Source: Parvularcula bermudensis HTCC2503 (lineage in GTDB: Bacteria > Pseudomonadota > Alphaproteobacteria > Caulobacterales > Parvularculaceae). From it: a stretch of DNA of 64,000 bases. The first letter of the stretch is position 1. The number at the start of each line of letters is the position of its first letter. Under the pieces are notes generated by a model that did not search any database, was not told the DNA's origin, and worked only from the letters and a program-made list of their open reading frames with translations. The stretch covers positions 2,830,501 through 2,894,500 of the forward strand of contig NC_014414.1 of the NCBI RefSeq assembly GCF_000152825.2, in the 5' to 3' direction. Below, piece by piece: positions 54,718-63,721 of this stretch. Made by a program: the position numbers and the translations under genes.

Positions 54718-57700
54718 ATGCAAAACTTCATGTACCGCGTTGCGGGCGGCCGGCTCCTCGCCGGGCTGGCCGCCGTAGCCGTCACCATCGCCGGCATTTG
54801 GGCCTTCCGATCACTGCCCGTCGACGCCTTCCCCGACGTCACCCCTTCCCTCGTCCAGGTCTTCACCGAGACCGAGGGCCTCGCGCCCGAGGAGGTCGAA
54901 CGCTACGTCACCTACCCGCTGGAGACCTCGATGTCGGGCCTGCCGAAGCTCGAGGAGATCCGCTCGGTCTCGAACTTCGGCCTCTCCGTCCTCAACATCT
55001 ACTTCGAGGACGGGACCGACGTGTACTTCGCCCGGCAGGTCGTCGGCGAACGCCTGGCCGAGGCGCGGGAGGCGATCCCGGAAGGCTTCGGCGAGCCCAA
55101 AATGGGGCCGATCAGCACGGGGCTTGGCATCATCCTCTACTACAACCTCGTCGACGAGACCGGCGAGCGCAACCTCGTCGAGATGCGGGAGATTCAGGAC
55201 TGGCTCATCAAGTATCAGCTGCAGTCAGTGCCCGGCATCACCGAGGTCCTGTCGCTCGGCGGCCTCGAGAAGCAGTACCAGGTCAAGGTCAACCCGGAGG
55301 CGCTGCTGCGCTACGATCTGACCGTCCGAGACGTCATCACCGCGCTCGAAGCCGGCAACCGCACCACCGGCGCCCAGTACCTCGAGATAGACGCCGAGCA
55401 GTACGTCGTGCGCGGCATCGGCTTGGCCGAAGACATCGCCGACCTCGGCGCCGCCATCCTGAAGACCGTGGACGGCACGCCCGTCCGGGTCGCAGACGTC
55501 GCGCAAATCGAGGTCGGCGGCGGCGTTCGACAAGGCCTCGCCACTGCGGACGGCCAGGGCGAGGTCGTTGCCGGCATCGTCCTGAAGCTCTATGGCACCA
55601 ACACCTCGGACGTCATCGAACGCGCGAGCGAACGCTTCGACGAGATCAACGAGACTCTGCCGGAAGGCGTGCGAGCCGTCGCCTACTACGACCAAGCGAC
55701 GCTGGTGAACGCAGCCTCCTCGACCGTCACGACAGCCCTCTGGCAGGGTGCGCTGCTGGTGGCTGTCCTGATCTTCGCTTTCTTGGGCGGCTGGCGACCG
55801 AGCCTCGTCGTCGTCCTGTCGATCCCCTTCTCGGTCGGCTTCGCCTTTCTGGGCATGAAGCTCTTCGGCGTGTCCGCGAACCTCATGTCGCTCGGCGGCG
55901 TTGCCATCGCCATCGGCATGATGGTCGACGGCGCGATCGTCATCGCCGAGAACGTCGATCGCATGCTGCGGGAACGGCCGGACGCCGACCGCAGGACGGC
56001 GGTCGCCGAGGCCACGATCGAGGTCATCGCCCCGCTCCTCGCCGCCGTCGCGGTCGTGATCGTCGTCTTCCTGCCGCTCTTCGCCCTGCAGGGCGTCGAG
56101 GGGAAGACGTTCCGGCCCCTGGCCGCGTCCGCCGCGCTCGCTATGTTCGGTTCGCTGATCTACGCGGGCCTGATCGCCCCGGCGATCGCCGGATGGGTGA
56201 TGCGATCGGGTGGTGAGAACACGAAAGCGCCCAGGAAGACTCCCGCGAAAGCACCCGTCGACGAGGATGGTCGGGTAGGCCGGGCTATCCGCCCGCTCGC
56301 AACGTTCTTCGTCAGGCGTCGCGCGGCCGCCCTGGGCCTTGCCGGTGCCATTCTCCTAATCGGCGCCGTGGTCTTCCCCCGGCTCGGATCGGAGTTCACG
56401 CCGACCCTGGAGGAAGGCGACATCCTGCTCCGAACGACCATGGCGCCGTCGATCTCGCTCACCGAGGCAAAGGCGACCATGACCCGCGTCGAGCAGCGCA
56501 TCTTGGAGGCGTTCCCCGAAGTCGAGCGCGTCGTCACCCGGATCGGTCGCGGCGAGGTCGGTGCCCATGCCGACCCGACTAACAGCGGCGAATCCTTCCT
56601 GGCGCTCAAGCCGAAAAATGAGTGGCGCAAGGGTTTCTCGCCGGACGACCTGCGCGCGGCGCTCTCTGAGGAGCTGTCGGACTTCCCCGGCATCCTCGTG
56701 AACGTCAGCCAGCCGATCGCGATGTCGGTCGACGAGCTGTTGACCGGCACGAAGGCGGAGCTGGCCGTCAAGATCTTCGGTCCCGACACGGACGAGCTGA
56801 TCTCGGCCGCGGGATCGCTCCAAGGGATCCTCGGGGAGGTCCCCGGCGCGGCGGACGTGCAGATGGACCAGGTCACGGGCGCGCCGCAGTTGCAGGTCGA
56901 CCTCGACCGGCAGGCGCTCTCCCGCTTCGGCATCACCGTTGAACAAGCACTCTCGACCGTCCGCGCCGCCATCGGCGGCGAGGAGGCCGGCACCGTCTTC
57001 GAGGGAGTGAGGCAGTTCCCGGTCGTCGTCCGTTATACGGAGGAGACTCGGGACACGCCCGAGGCGGTCCGCCGTCTGGTGCTCGAAGCACCGGACGGGG
57101 CGCTCGTCCCGCTGGAGGCTGTCGCAGACGTGCGCTCTGTCGTCGGGCCGCGTCAGATCACGCGAGAGGAAGGCCAGCGCTTCATTACAGTGCAGGCGAA
57201 CGTGCGGGGCCGCGACATCGGCTCCTTCGTCGAGGAGGCGCAGGGCCTCGCCGCCACCCAGCTTGACCTGCCGCCGGGCTACCGCGTGGTCTGGGGTGGT
57301 CAGTTCGAGCTGCAACAGCAGGCGAACAAGCGCTTCGCCGTGGTCATCCCGATCACGCTCGGCATCGTCCTATTGATTCTGCTGATGACCTTCGGGCGGT
57401 TGAAGTCGGCGCTCTTGATCCTGCTCAACATCCCGCTTGCCCTCGTCGGCGGGGCGCTTGCGCTATGGATCGTGGGATTGCCGGTCTCGGTGCCCGCCAC
57501 GGTCGGCTTCATCGCGCTGTTCGGCATCGCGCTCGGCAACGGCATGGTCTTGGTCAGCTATCTCGATCGCTTCGCGCGCGAGGGTCAGGACTTGGATGTC
57601 TTGGCAGTGGACGGCGCGGTGCTGCGCGCCCGGCCCGTCCTGATGACGGCGCTGACCACCGCGCTCGGCCTCGGCCCCCTCCTCTTCGCCAGCGGCGTCG

Positions 57701-57864
57701 GGGCGGAGGTGCAGCGGCCCTTGGCGACCGTCGTCGTCGGCGGGCTCGTGACCTCGACCGTGCTGACGCTGCTCGTGCTGCCCGCGCTGCACCGATGGTT
57801 CGCGCCGAGGGCCGGAGGTCTCACCGCGCCGACGAACGGGCTGTCCCTGCAGCCCGCGGAGTAG
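54718..57864 (+). CDS. czcA: CzcA-family divalent-cation RND permease
   Basis: The 1048-residue RND protein has TM4 motif AIGMMVDGAIVIAEN with Asp404, intermediate between CzcA (DFG...VDG) and CusA (AIG...VDA). The CusA Met triad is not conserved (ILLRTTMAPSISL). An internal polar linker (GGENTKAPRKTPAKAPVDEDG, about 498-520) is longer than in the other RND proteins here. The substrate is most likely Zn/Cd/Co, judging by neighbours. Confidence 0.9.
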   Translation: MQNFMYRVAGGRLLAGLAAVAVTIAGIWAFRSLPVDAFPDVTPSLVQVFTETEGLAPEEVERYVTYPLETSMSGLPKLEEIRSVSNFGLSVLNIYFEDGTDVYFARQVVGERLAEAREAIPEGFGEPKMGPISTGLGIILYYNLVDETGERNLVEMREIQDWLIKYQLQSVPGITEVLSLGGLEKQYQVKVNPEALLRYDLTVRDVITALEAGNRTTGAQYLEIDAEQYVVRGIGLAEDIADLGAAILKTVDGTPVRVADVAQIEVGGGVRQGLATADGQGEVVAGIVLKLYGTNTSDVIERASERFDEINETLPEGVRAVAYYDQATLVNAASSTVTTALWQGALLVAVLIFAFLGGWRPSLVVVLSIPFSVGFAFLGMKLFGVSANLMSLGGVAIAIGMMVDGAIVIAENVDRMLRERPDADRRTAVAEATIEVIAPLLAAVAVVIVVFLPLFALQGVEGKTFRPLAASAALAMFGSLIYAGLIAPAIAGWVMRSGGENTKAPRKTPAKAPVDEDGRVGRAIRPLATFFVRRRAAALGLAGAILLIGAVVFPRLGSEFTPTLEEGDILLRTTMAPSISLTEAKATMTRVEQRILEAFPEVERVVTRIGRGEVGAHADPTNSGESFLALKPKNEWRKGFSPDDLRAALSEELSDFPGILVNVSQPIAMSVDELLTGTKAELAVKIFGPDTDELISAAGSLQGILGEVPGAADVQMDQVTGAPQLQVDLDRQALSRFGITVEQALSTVRAAIGGEEAGTVFEGVRQFPVVVRYTEETRDTPEAVRRLVLEAPDGALVPLEAVADVRSVVGPRQITREEGQRFITVQANVRGRDIGSFVEEAQGLAATQLDLPPGYRVVWGGQFELQQQANKRFAVVIPITLGIVLLILLMTFGRLKSALLILLNIPLALVGGALALWIVGLPVSVPATVGFIALFGIALGNGMVLVSYLDRFAREGQDLDVLAVDGAVLRARPVLMTALTTALGLGPLLFASGVGAEVQRPLATVVVGGLVTSTVLTLLVLPALHRWFAPRAGGLTAPTNGLSLQPAE

Positions 57865-57938
57865 TCTCACCGGGTCGCGCCTCCCATGGCGCGGCCCGGA
57901 TCCCTGCATTTCTCACGGTGGCAGCAAAGGAGACGACG

Positions 57939-59108
57939 ATGACGGGTCACGGACCGGGCGGTATGCTCGAACGCGTCTTGCGGTCGCCGAAGAGCTCGGC
58001 GTTCCTGACGGTCGGCGCGATGGTCCTCGCCTTCGCCTGGGTGAACTCTCCCTACGCCGACGCCTACGAAGCGCTCCACCACGCCCCGGCCTCCGTCCGG
58101 ATCGGTGCCTTCGAACTCGGCAAGCCGATGATCTCCTGGATCAACGAAGGACTGATGGTGTTCTTCTTCTTCCTGATCGGCCTCGAGATCAAACGCGAGG
58201 TCGTCGAGGGACAACTGTCTTCGCTCTCGCAGGTGGCGTTGCCGGCGCTCGCAGCCGCTGGCGGCATGGCGGTACCCGCGGCGATCTACCTCGCCTTCAA
58301 CATGGGTGATCCCGAAGCCGCACGCGGGTGGGCGGTCCCCGTCGCGACCGACATCGTGCTCGTTTTGGCCTGCATCGCCGCGCTCGGCCGGCGAGTGCCG
58401 ACCTCGCTCAAGGTGTTCTTGACCGCGCTAGCGATCTTCGACGACTTCGGGACCCTCGTCGTCATCGCGGTCTTCTACTCCGAAGGGCTCAGCGCGCCCG
58501 CCCTGATCGCTGCGGGAGCCGCGTTCGCCGTCTTGGTCGGCTTCAATCGGTTCCGCGTCGGGAGTCCCACGGCCTACGCCGTCGTCACGATCGTCCTTTG
58601 GCTCGCGCTCCTCGAATCGGGCGTCCATGCGACGTTGGCCGGCGTCCTCGCGGCTTGGACCTTGCCCATGAGAGTGGGCGGCCGAAAGTTCCTCCACCAG
58701 ATCGAGCACGACATGACGCCTTGGGTCGCGTTGCTCATCGTGCCCATCTTCGCCTTCTTCAACGCCGGCATCGCCCTTGGCGGCGTCACGGCGGAGACCT
58801 TGCTCGGTCCGGTCAGTCTCGGCGTCGTGCTCGGCCTGTTCGTCGGCAAGCCGGTCGGGGTCGTCGCGGGAACGTGGCTCGCCGTCACGACGAGGCTCGC
58901 CGAGCTACCGGCGGGCGTGACCTGGCGCCAGATCTACGGCGTCGCGATGCTCGCGGGCGTCGGGTTCACGATGAGCCTGTTCGTCGCCTCGCTCGCCTTC
59001 GAAGCGCCAGGCGCCGTGCTGAACACCAATCTGAGCGTGCTGATCGGTTCCGGACTTTCCGCGGTGGCCGGTCTCATCGTCTTGGCACGGGCGACGAGGG
59101 GTTCATGA
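57939..59108 (+). CDS. nhaA: NhaA-family Na+/H+ antiporter
   Basis: ATG 57939 lies seven bases after AAAGGAG; longer frames run into czcA. The 389-residue protein shows NhaA motifs: INEGLMVFFFFLIGLEIKRE, PVATDIVLVLACIA (Asp of the sensor region) and the ion-binding pair LAIFDDFGTL. NhaA exchanges two protons for one sodium. Linkage to a proton-driven metal pump may help pH or ion balance, which is an inference from position. Confidence 0.92.
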   Translation: MTGHGPGGMLERVLRSPKSSAFLTVGAMVLAFAWVNSPYADAYEALHHAPASVRIGAFELGKPMISWINEGLMVFFFFLIGLEIKREVVEGQLSSLSQVALPALAAAGGMAVPAAIYLAFNMGDPEAARGWAVPVATDIVLVLACIAALGRRVPTSLKVFLTALAIFDDFGTLVVIAVFYSEGLSAPALIAAGAAFAVLVGFNRFRVGSPTAYAVVTIVLWLALLESGVHATLAGVLAAWTLPMRVGGRKFLHQIEHDMTPWVALLIVPIFAFFNAGIALGGVTAETLLGPVSLGVVLGLFVGKPVGVVAGTWLAVTTRLAELPAGVTWRQIYGVAMLAGVGFTMSLFVASLAFEAPGAVLNTNLSVLIGSGLSAVAGLIVLARATRGS

Positions 59109-59217
59109 GAAACGTAGCAACGTTCTGCTTCCGCATCGAAGACCGTTCGAGGCGGATGAACAGAACCGTATCTGCTTGCGCCTGTTCGCTACGAGCGATC
59201 AGCGAAGAAAGGTCTTC

Positions 59218-59595
59218 ATGTTTCAGGTTCTGAAGGGAGACGGCCGGGACGTTCTGGCGGCTCGCTTTGCGGGAAGGCTCGCGCGCGAGGACATCGAGCG
59301 TTTCGCGAATTGGCTGGAAAGCGAGATGCGCGAACGCGTCGACGCAGGTCTGCTCGTCGTCATGGAGGAGCTCGAGGGCTACGAGAGGTGGCAAGCGGCG
59401 CTCTCTGACCTGAAGGCGGATCTGCGCTATAATGACCGGTTCGCGAAGATCGCCATCGTCGGGAATGCGCGCTGGGAAGAAGCGGTAACGAAGGCCGCAG
59501 AGCCGTTCGCCGAGGCAGAGCTTCGAAATTTCGACGCCGAAGAGCAAGGCACCGCCCTCGCCTGGTTGCGCGACGGAGATCGACTAGACCGATAG
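59218..59595 (+). CDS. SpoIIAA-like (STAS-related) protein
   Basis: ATG 59218 follows AAAGG and gives 125 residues. The sequence DVLAARFAGRLAREDIERFANWLESEMRE ... GLLVVMEELEGYE ... RFAKIAIVGNARWEEAVTK matches the SpoIIAA-like fold family found in many proteobacteria. These are small soluble proteins, possibly lipid or nucleotide binding, and their function is poorly known. It is placed between nhaA and a CDF gene, with a short gap to each. Confidence 0.8.
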   Translation: MFQVLKGDGRDVLAARFAGRLAREDIERFANWLESEMRERVDAGLLVVMEELEGYERWQAALSDLKADLRYNDRFAKIAIVGNARWEEAVTKAAEPFAEAELRNFDAEEQGTALAWLRDGDRLDR

Positions 59596-59605
59596 GAAAA
59601 GCCTT

Positions 59606-60496
59606 ATGGGACAAGGACACGACCACGGCGTCGCGCCGACGGCGGGGAACGAGCGCAAGCTCGCGATAGCCGCCGCGCTGACCGGCGGCTTCATGCTGGC
59701 AGAGGTCTTCGGCGGGGTGATCTCCGGCTCGCTCGCGCTGATCGCGGATGCCGGGCACATGCTGACCGACTTCGCTTCGCTGCTTCTAGCCCTCGGCGCC
59801 GTCCGCCTGTCGCGGCGGCCCGCGACCTGGAAGCGCAGCTACGGCTATGACCGCTTCTCGGTCCTCGCCGCCTTCGTGAACGGGCTGTCGCTGTTCCTGA
59901 TCGCGGCCTGGATCTTCTACGAGGCGATCAAGCGGTTCCGGGAACCCGTCGAGGTGTTGGGCGGGCTCATGTTCTGGGTCGCGGTCGCGGGGCTCGTCGT
60001 GAACATCGCCGCCTTCTGGATGCTGACGCGGGGCGAGGGTTCGAACCTCAACGTCCGAGCCGCCGCGCTGCACGTGCTGGGCGACCTCCTCGGCTCAGTC
60101 GGCGCGATCGTCGCTGCGATCGTCATCATGCTGACAGGGTGGATGCCCATCGACCCGATCCTGTCGGTCTTCGTGACCCTGCTCATTCTGCGGGCCGCCT
60201 ACAGGGTGGTGACGGAGAGCGCGGCGATCCTGCTCGAGAGCGCCCCGGAGGGCCTGGAAGCCGAGAAGATCCGCGAGGTCCTGCTCGAAGGAGTCGAGGG
60301 CGTCACCGGCGTTCGCCACGTCCATGCCTGGTCGATCACGGAGGAGCGTCCGATGCTCACCCTGGAGATCGACGCCGCGTCCGGCAGTGATCCAAGCGCC
60401 GTGCGCCGCGCCGTGAAGACGCTGCTCCACGAACGTTTCGACGTCGACCACGTGACGGCGGAGGTGGACGTCGCCGCGGCCCCGGTCTCCCCATGA
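59606..60496 (+). CDS. czcD: CDF cation efflux protein CzcD type
   Basis: The 296-residue protein has His near the start (GQGHDHG), six helices, and the canonical motifs ADAGHMLTD in TM2 and HVLGD in TM5. A C-terminal domain carries GVRHVHAWSITEERPMLTLEI. It should export Zn/Cd/Co by proton exchange. It starts ten bases after the SpoIIAA-like gene and overlaps the methyltransferase by four bases. Confidence 0.92.
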   Translation: MGQGHDHGVAPTAGNERKLAIAAALTGGFMLAEVFGGVISGSLALIADAGHMLTDFASLLLALGAVRLSRRPATWKRSYGYDRFSVLAAFVNGLSLFLIAAWIFYEAIKRFREPVEVLGGLMFWVAVAGLVVNIAAFWMLTRGEGSNLNVRAAALHVLGDLLGSVGAIVAAIVIMLTGWMPIDPILSVFVTLLILRAAYRVVTESAAILLESAPEGLEAEKIREVLLEGVEGVTGVRHVHAWSITEERPMLTLEIDAASGSDPSAVRRAVKTLLHERFDVDHVTAEVDVAAAPVSP

Positions 60497-61161
60497 GCGT
60501 GCTGGCCACGGATCAAGTTCGCCGCTTCTACGATCGGCGGGCGGGAAGTTACGATCTCCTGACGATCGGCTTCCGCGCGCTGGGGTTCGGGCGGCACCAG
60601 GCGCGCCTGATCGCAGGTCTGGAACTCTCGCCAGGCGACATCGTGGTCGATCTGTGCTGCGGCACCGGGGTCAACCTGGAAAGGCTCTCCGCCGCCGTCG
60701 GAGAGGCCGGAAGGGTCGTAGCCGTCGACCTGTCCGAGGGGATGTTGGGCGAAGCTCGGAAGCGGGCAGGCCGCGCTGGTCTCGGCAACGTCGATTTCGT
60801 CCAGGCCGATGTCTGCGAGTTCGATTTCCCCGCCTCGACGCGCCCGGTCCTCTCGACGTTCGGCCTCGAGATGGTGCCCAGCTACGAGGAGGTCGTCGCG
60901 CGGACCTATGCGACGCTGCCCGCAGGCGGGCGTCTGGGCCTTCTCGGCTTGAAACGACCGGAAGGCTGGCCGGACTGGCTGATCGAGGCGGGCGTCGCGC
61001 TGACCGCTCCCTTCGGTGTCAGCCGGGACTATGAGGACTTCCGCCCCTGGGTCGCCGCCGACGCGCGCTTCGAGCGGGTCGCGTACCGGGAACACCTCGC
61101 CGGCGCGGCGTACAGCTACGTCAGCCGGTCGGGGACCAGCGGACAGGCTCTTCTTTTTTAA
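60493..61161 (+). CDS. Class I SAM-dependent methyltransferase
   Basis: The 222-residue protein has motif I VVDLCCGTGVN, a motif II acidic VVAVDLSEGML and a QADV post-I motif, as in UbiE/phospholipid N-methyltransferase-like enzymes. Two Cys follow the motif I Asp. The last ten residues (SGTSGQALLF) overlap the end of an IS630 remnant, so the native C-terminus may have been changed. The substrate is unknown; a lipid or a metal/metalloid is possible. Confidence 0.85.
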   Translation: MSVLATDQVRRFYDRRAGSYDLLTIGFRALGFGRHQARLIAGLELSPGDIVVDLCCGTGVNLERLSAAVGEAGRVVAVDLSEGMLGEARKRAGRAGLGNVDFVQADVCEFDFPASTRPVLSTFGLEMVPSYEEVVARTYATLPAGGRLGLLGLKRPEGWPDWLIEAGVALTAPFGVSRDYEDFRPWVAADARFERVAYREHLAGAAYSYVSRSGTSGQALLF

Positions 61162-61498
61162 ACGTCACGCCGCAGCGTGCGAAGAACCGGGACAGCGCCG
61201 ATTTGTCCGTGTGCACCCCGTGCTCGGCTTCCAGCCGCGCCGCCAGATCCACGAGCCGTTCATCAGGTTCCGCCAGCCGCTGAGCCACCAGCCAGTCCCG
61301 GTGCGGATCGAGCTTCGAGGGCCGCGGCTTGCGGGCCGGCGCCTCTACCTGTCCCGTCTCGCGCCAGTGCCGGACCCAGCAGACCGCCGTCGCAACTCCG
61401 ATCCCGAACCGACGTCCCGCCGCTCTCGCCGAAAGGCCTTCATCGGCATGGGCTGCGATCACTCGGCCCCGCAGCTTCGTCCCATATCCTCTTGGCAT
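61121..61498 (-). pseudogene. Truncated IS630-family transposase (N-terminal part)
   Basis: ATG 61498 follows GGAGG. MPRGYGTKLRGRVIAAH, LSARAAGRRFGIGVATAVCWVRHW, and DPHRDWLVAQ are the helix-turn-helix region of IS630 OrfA proteins. The frame passes ARCGVTFKK, where the catalytic half should begin, then leaves the family and stops within the methyltransferase gene. The DDE domain is gone, so this is a deletion remnant. Confidence 0.8.
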
Positions 61499-61545
61499 CG
61501 CCGCCTCCGCTACAGCACGGTGACGCTGAATCACAATCCGCATCA

Positions 61546-61565
61546 TTTGTGAATCGGATCACAAA
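61546..61565. repeat. Inverted repeat near the IS630 remnant
   Basis: TTTGTGA and TCACAAA flank a six-base spacer (ATCGGA). It lies just upstream of the IS630 orfA region and could be part of the IS end, or an operator of a CRP-like or other dimeric factor. No flanking duplication was found. Confidence 0.4.
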
Positions 61566-61713
61566 CAACTCGCTCTAGAGGCCCGCACCAACCCAGTCGA
61601 TTTGCACCCGTAATAGTTCTTACTGTCTGAGACCTGAGCATATTCTAATCCACCGATCAGTCGCAAAGCGAAATATGTCCACAGCCGTCAAGCTTCATTC
61701 CCCCTGATTAGCA

Positions 61714-62916
61714 CTAGGTCCGCCCACCACTACCTGGCGTGCGGCGATCCTCGTTCCAGTAGGACACGCAAGGTATTTTACCGGGGTCGCAACGATCGGC
61801 ATATCTACGCGCGATCTCGGTCACCTCGACGAGTAGCCCGTCCTCAAGCGTGATCGGGTCGAGACCCAGGCCGAGCAATTGCCGATTCTCGACATGGAGG
61901 TCGTTCTCGTCGTCCTCCTTACGCGGATTGGCGACGTTCTCGACTTTGGCGCCAGTCAGATCAGCTATGAGATTCGCCAGATCACGCACACGATGGGTCT
62001 CCGTCATCTGGTTGAGGATACGAACGCGTTCGCGCGAAGCGGGCGGGTTTTCGATCGCCAGATGGATGCAGTGCACCGTGTCCTGAATATGGATGAAGGC
62101 GCGGGTTTGACCGCCGCCCCCATGGACGGTGAGCGGGTAACCGACTGCCGCCTGCATCAGGAAGCGGTTGAGAACCGTGCCATAATCGCCATCATAGTCG
62201 AACCGGTTGATGAGACGCTCGTCGCGCCGCGTTTCGTTCGTCTGTGTGCCCCAGACTATCCCCTGATGGAGGTCGGTGATCCTGAGCCCATCATTCTTGT
62301 TATAATACGCGAACATGAGCTGATCCTGGGTCTTGGTCATGTGATAGATCGACCCGGGATTGGCGGGATAGAGAATCTCCTTCTGCACCTCTTCGCCCTG
62401 CGGCGTTTTGAGATGCACGGTGAGATAGCCCTCTGGAATGCGCATACCGGCTGTGCCGTACCCATAGACCCCCATCGTCCCGAGATGGACGATATGGGTG
62501 GAGGATTGCAGACCGCATTCGACCACCGCGGCGAGGATGTTGTGCGTGGCGTTGAGGTTGTTATCGACCGTGTAGCGCTTGTGCGCAGACGACTTCATCG
62601 AATAGGGCGCCGCACGCTGCTCGGCGAAATGGACGATTGCATCCGGCGCGAAAGCCCTCAGCAGTCCGACGAGTTGATAATAGTCTCGAGCGACATCGAA
62701 CGCGTCGAACGCGATTTTCCGGTCGGTCAGTTCCTCCCAAGCCGCAAGACGTGTCGATATCGGCGCGATCGGCGTCAGCGACGCCACTTCCAGCTCTATG
62801 TCGATCTTGCGCCGCGAAAGATTGTCCACGATGCGCACATCATGTCCGGCCTCCGACAGATGCAACGCCGTCGGCCAGCCACAAAAGCCGTCGCCACCAA
62901 CTACAAGGATTTTCAT
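61714..62916 (-). CDS. sqdB: UDP-sulfoquinovose synthase SqdB
   Basis: The 400-residue SDR-type enzyme makes UDP-sulfoquinovose from UDP-glucose and sulfite, the head-group donor for sulfolipid. Visible features are GGDGFCGWPTALHL (NAD site), HFAEQRAAPYSM, the active-site segment GSIYHMTKTQDQ with Tyr and Lys, and TVHGGGGQTRAFIHIQDTV. ATG 62916 lies behind AGGAAAT; an ATG five codons earlier is less likely. Length and motifs are typical. Confidence 0.93.
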   Translation of the reverse strand: MKILVVGGDGFCGWPTALHLSEAGHDVRIVDNLSRRKIDIELEVASLTPIAPISTRLAAWEELTDRKIAFDAFDVARDYYQLVGLLRAFAPDAIVHFAEQRAAPYSMKSSAHKRYTVDNNLNATHNILAAVVECGLQSSTHIVHLGTMGVYGYGTAGMRIPEGYLTVHLKTPQGEEVQKEILYPANPGSIYHMTKTQDQLMFAYYNKNDGLRITDLHQGIVWGTQTNETRRDERLINRFDYDGDYGTVLNRFLMQAAVGYPLTVHGGGGQTRAFIHIQDTVHCIHLAIENPPASRERVRILNQMTETHRVRDLANLIADLTGAKVENVANPRKEDDENDLHVENRQLLGLGLDPITLEDGLLVEVTEIARRYADRCDPGKIPCVSYWNEDRRTPGSGGRT

Positions 62917-63010
62917 GTCAATTTCCTGCACTTACCTTCAAATTTTCGATGCCTGCATCCACTCTCTTCCACCGGGTACAGACGTCCGTTGGACACAGAT
63001 CGCACGCTCC

Positions 63011-63697
63011 CTACGCGTCGGTCCGACCACGGAGTGAGCGGTCTGCGATCCACCAGAACGAAGCCCAAGCCGTTCCCGCGGCCCAACCCGCGAACACATC
63101 GGTCGGGTAGTGAACGCCGAGGTAAACCCGGCTGCACCCAACCAGCAGCGTCACCAAAACGGAGAAAAAAATGATGATGAACCGTAGTCTCTTCTGTCGT
63201 GCTGCTTGTGCGACGATGGCGCCGACCGTCAGATAAGTCGTCGCCGAAAGCATAGCGTGCCCGCTGGGAAAACTCGGCGAGAGCGCGGTAACGAGATGGG
63301 GAACCACATCCGGCCGGGCTCGGTCGAACAGCATCTTGATCAGTGTACTGGCTACTATGCCGCTGAGCACGGACCCCAGGAGGATTGCCACGGACAAACG
63401 CTGCCGAAGAACAAATAGGCAAGCGCACGCAAACAGTACAATCAGTGTAAGGACTGTGTAACCCCCCAGTGCCGTGAGATCCGTCATTGATGTGACGAGC
63501 CAATCGGGCCCGAGAGGACGGTCGGGGTCGACGGGATCGCGAAGCGCGACCAAGAGAGCCTGATCAAGATGCTGATATTCCTGTTCAGCCACCTCCTCCA
63601 TCAGCCAGAGAAAAATGAGTAGCCCGGCACTTCCGAAGGCGATCCCAATGGGTATGGGGCCCGCCCAACTTGTTATCTTGAGCTTGTCTCGGAGCAT
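63011..63697 (-). CDS. PAP2-family membrane phosphatase
   Basis: The 228-residue protein has about six helices and the three PAP2 catalytic motifs: KMLFDRARP (KX6RP), SFPSGHAM and SRVYLGVHYPTDV. The enzymes dephosphorylate lipid phosphates such as phosphatidate or undecaprenyl diphosphate at the outer face of the inner membrane. Its neighbour sqdB suggests membrane-lipid metabolism. The substrate is not determined. Confidence 0.9.
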   Translation of the reverse strand: MLRDKLKITSWAGPIPIGIAFGSAGLLIFLWLMEEVAEQEYQHLDQALLVALRDPVDPDRPLGPDWLVTSMTDLTALGGYTVLTLIVLFACACLFVLRQRLSVAILLGSVLSGIVASTLIKMLFDRARPDVVPHLVTALSPSFPSGHAMLSATTYLTVGAIVAQAARQKRLRFIIIFFSVLVTLLVGCSRVYLGVHYPTDVFAGWAAGTAWASFWWIADRSLRGRTDA

Positions 63698-63721
63698 ATT
63701 GTTATCTCCTGTTGTTTAATG

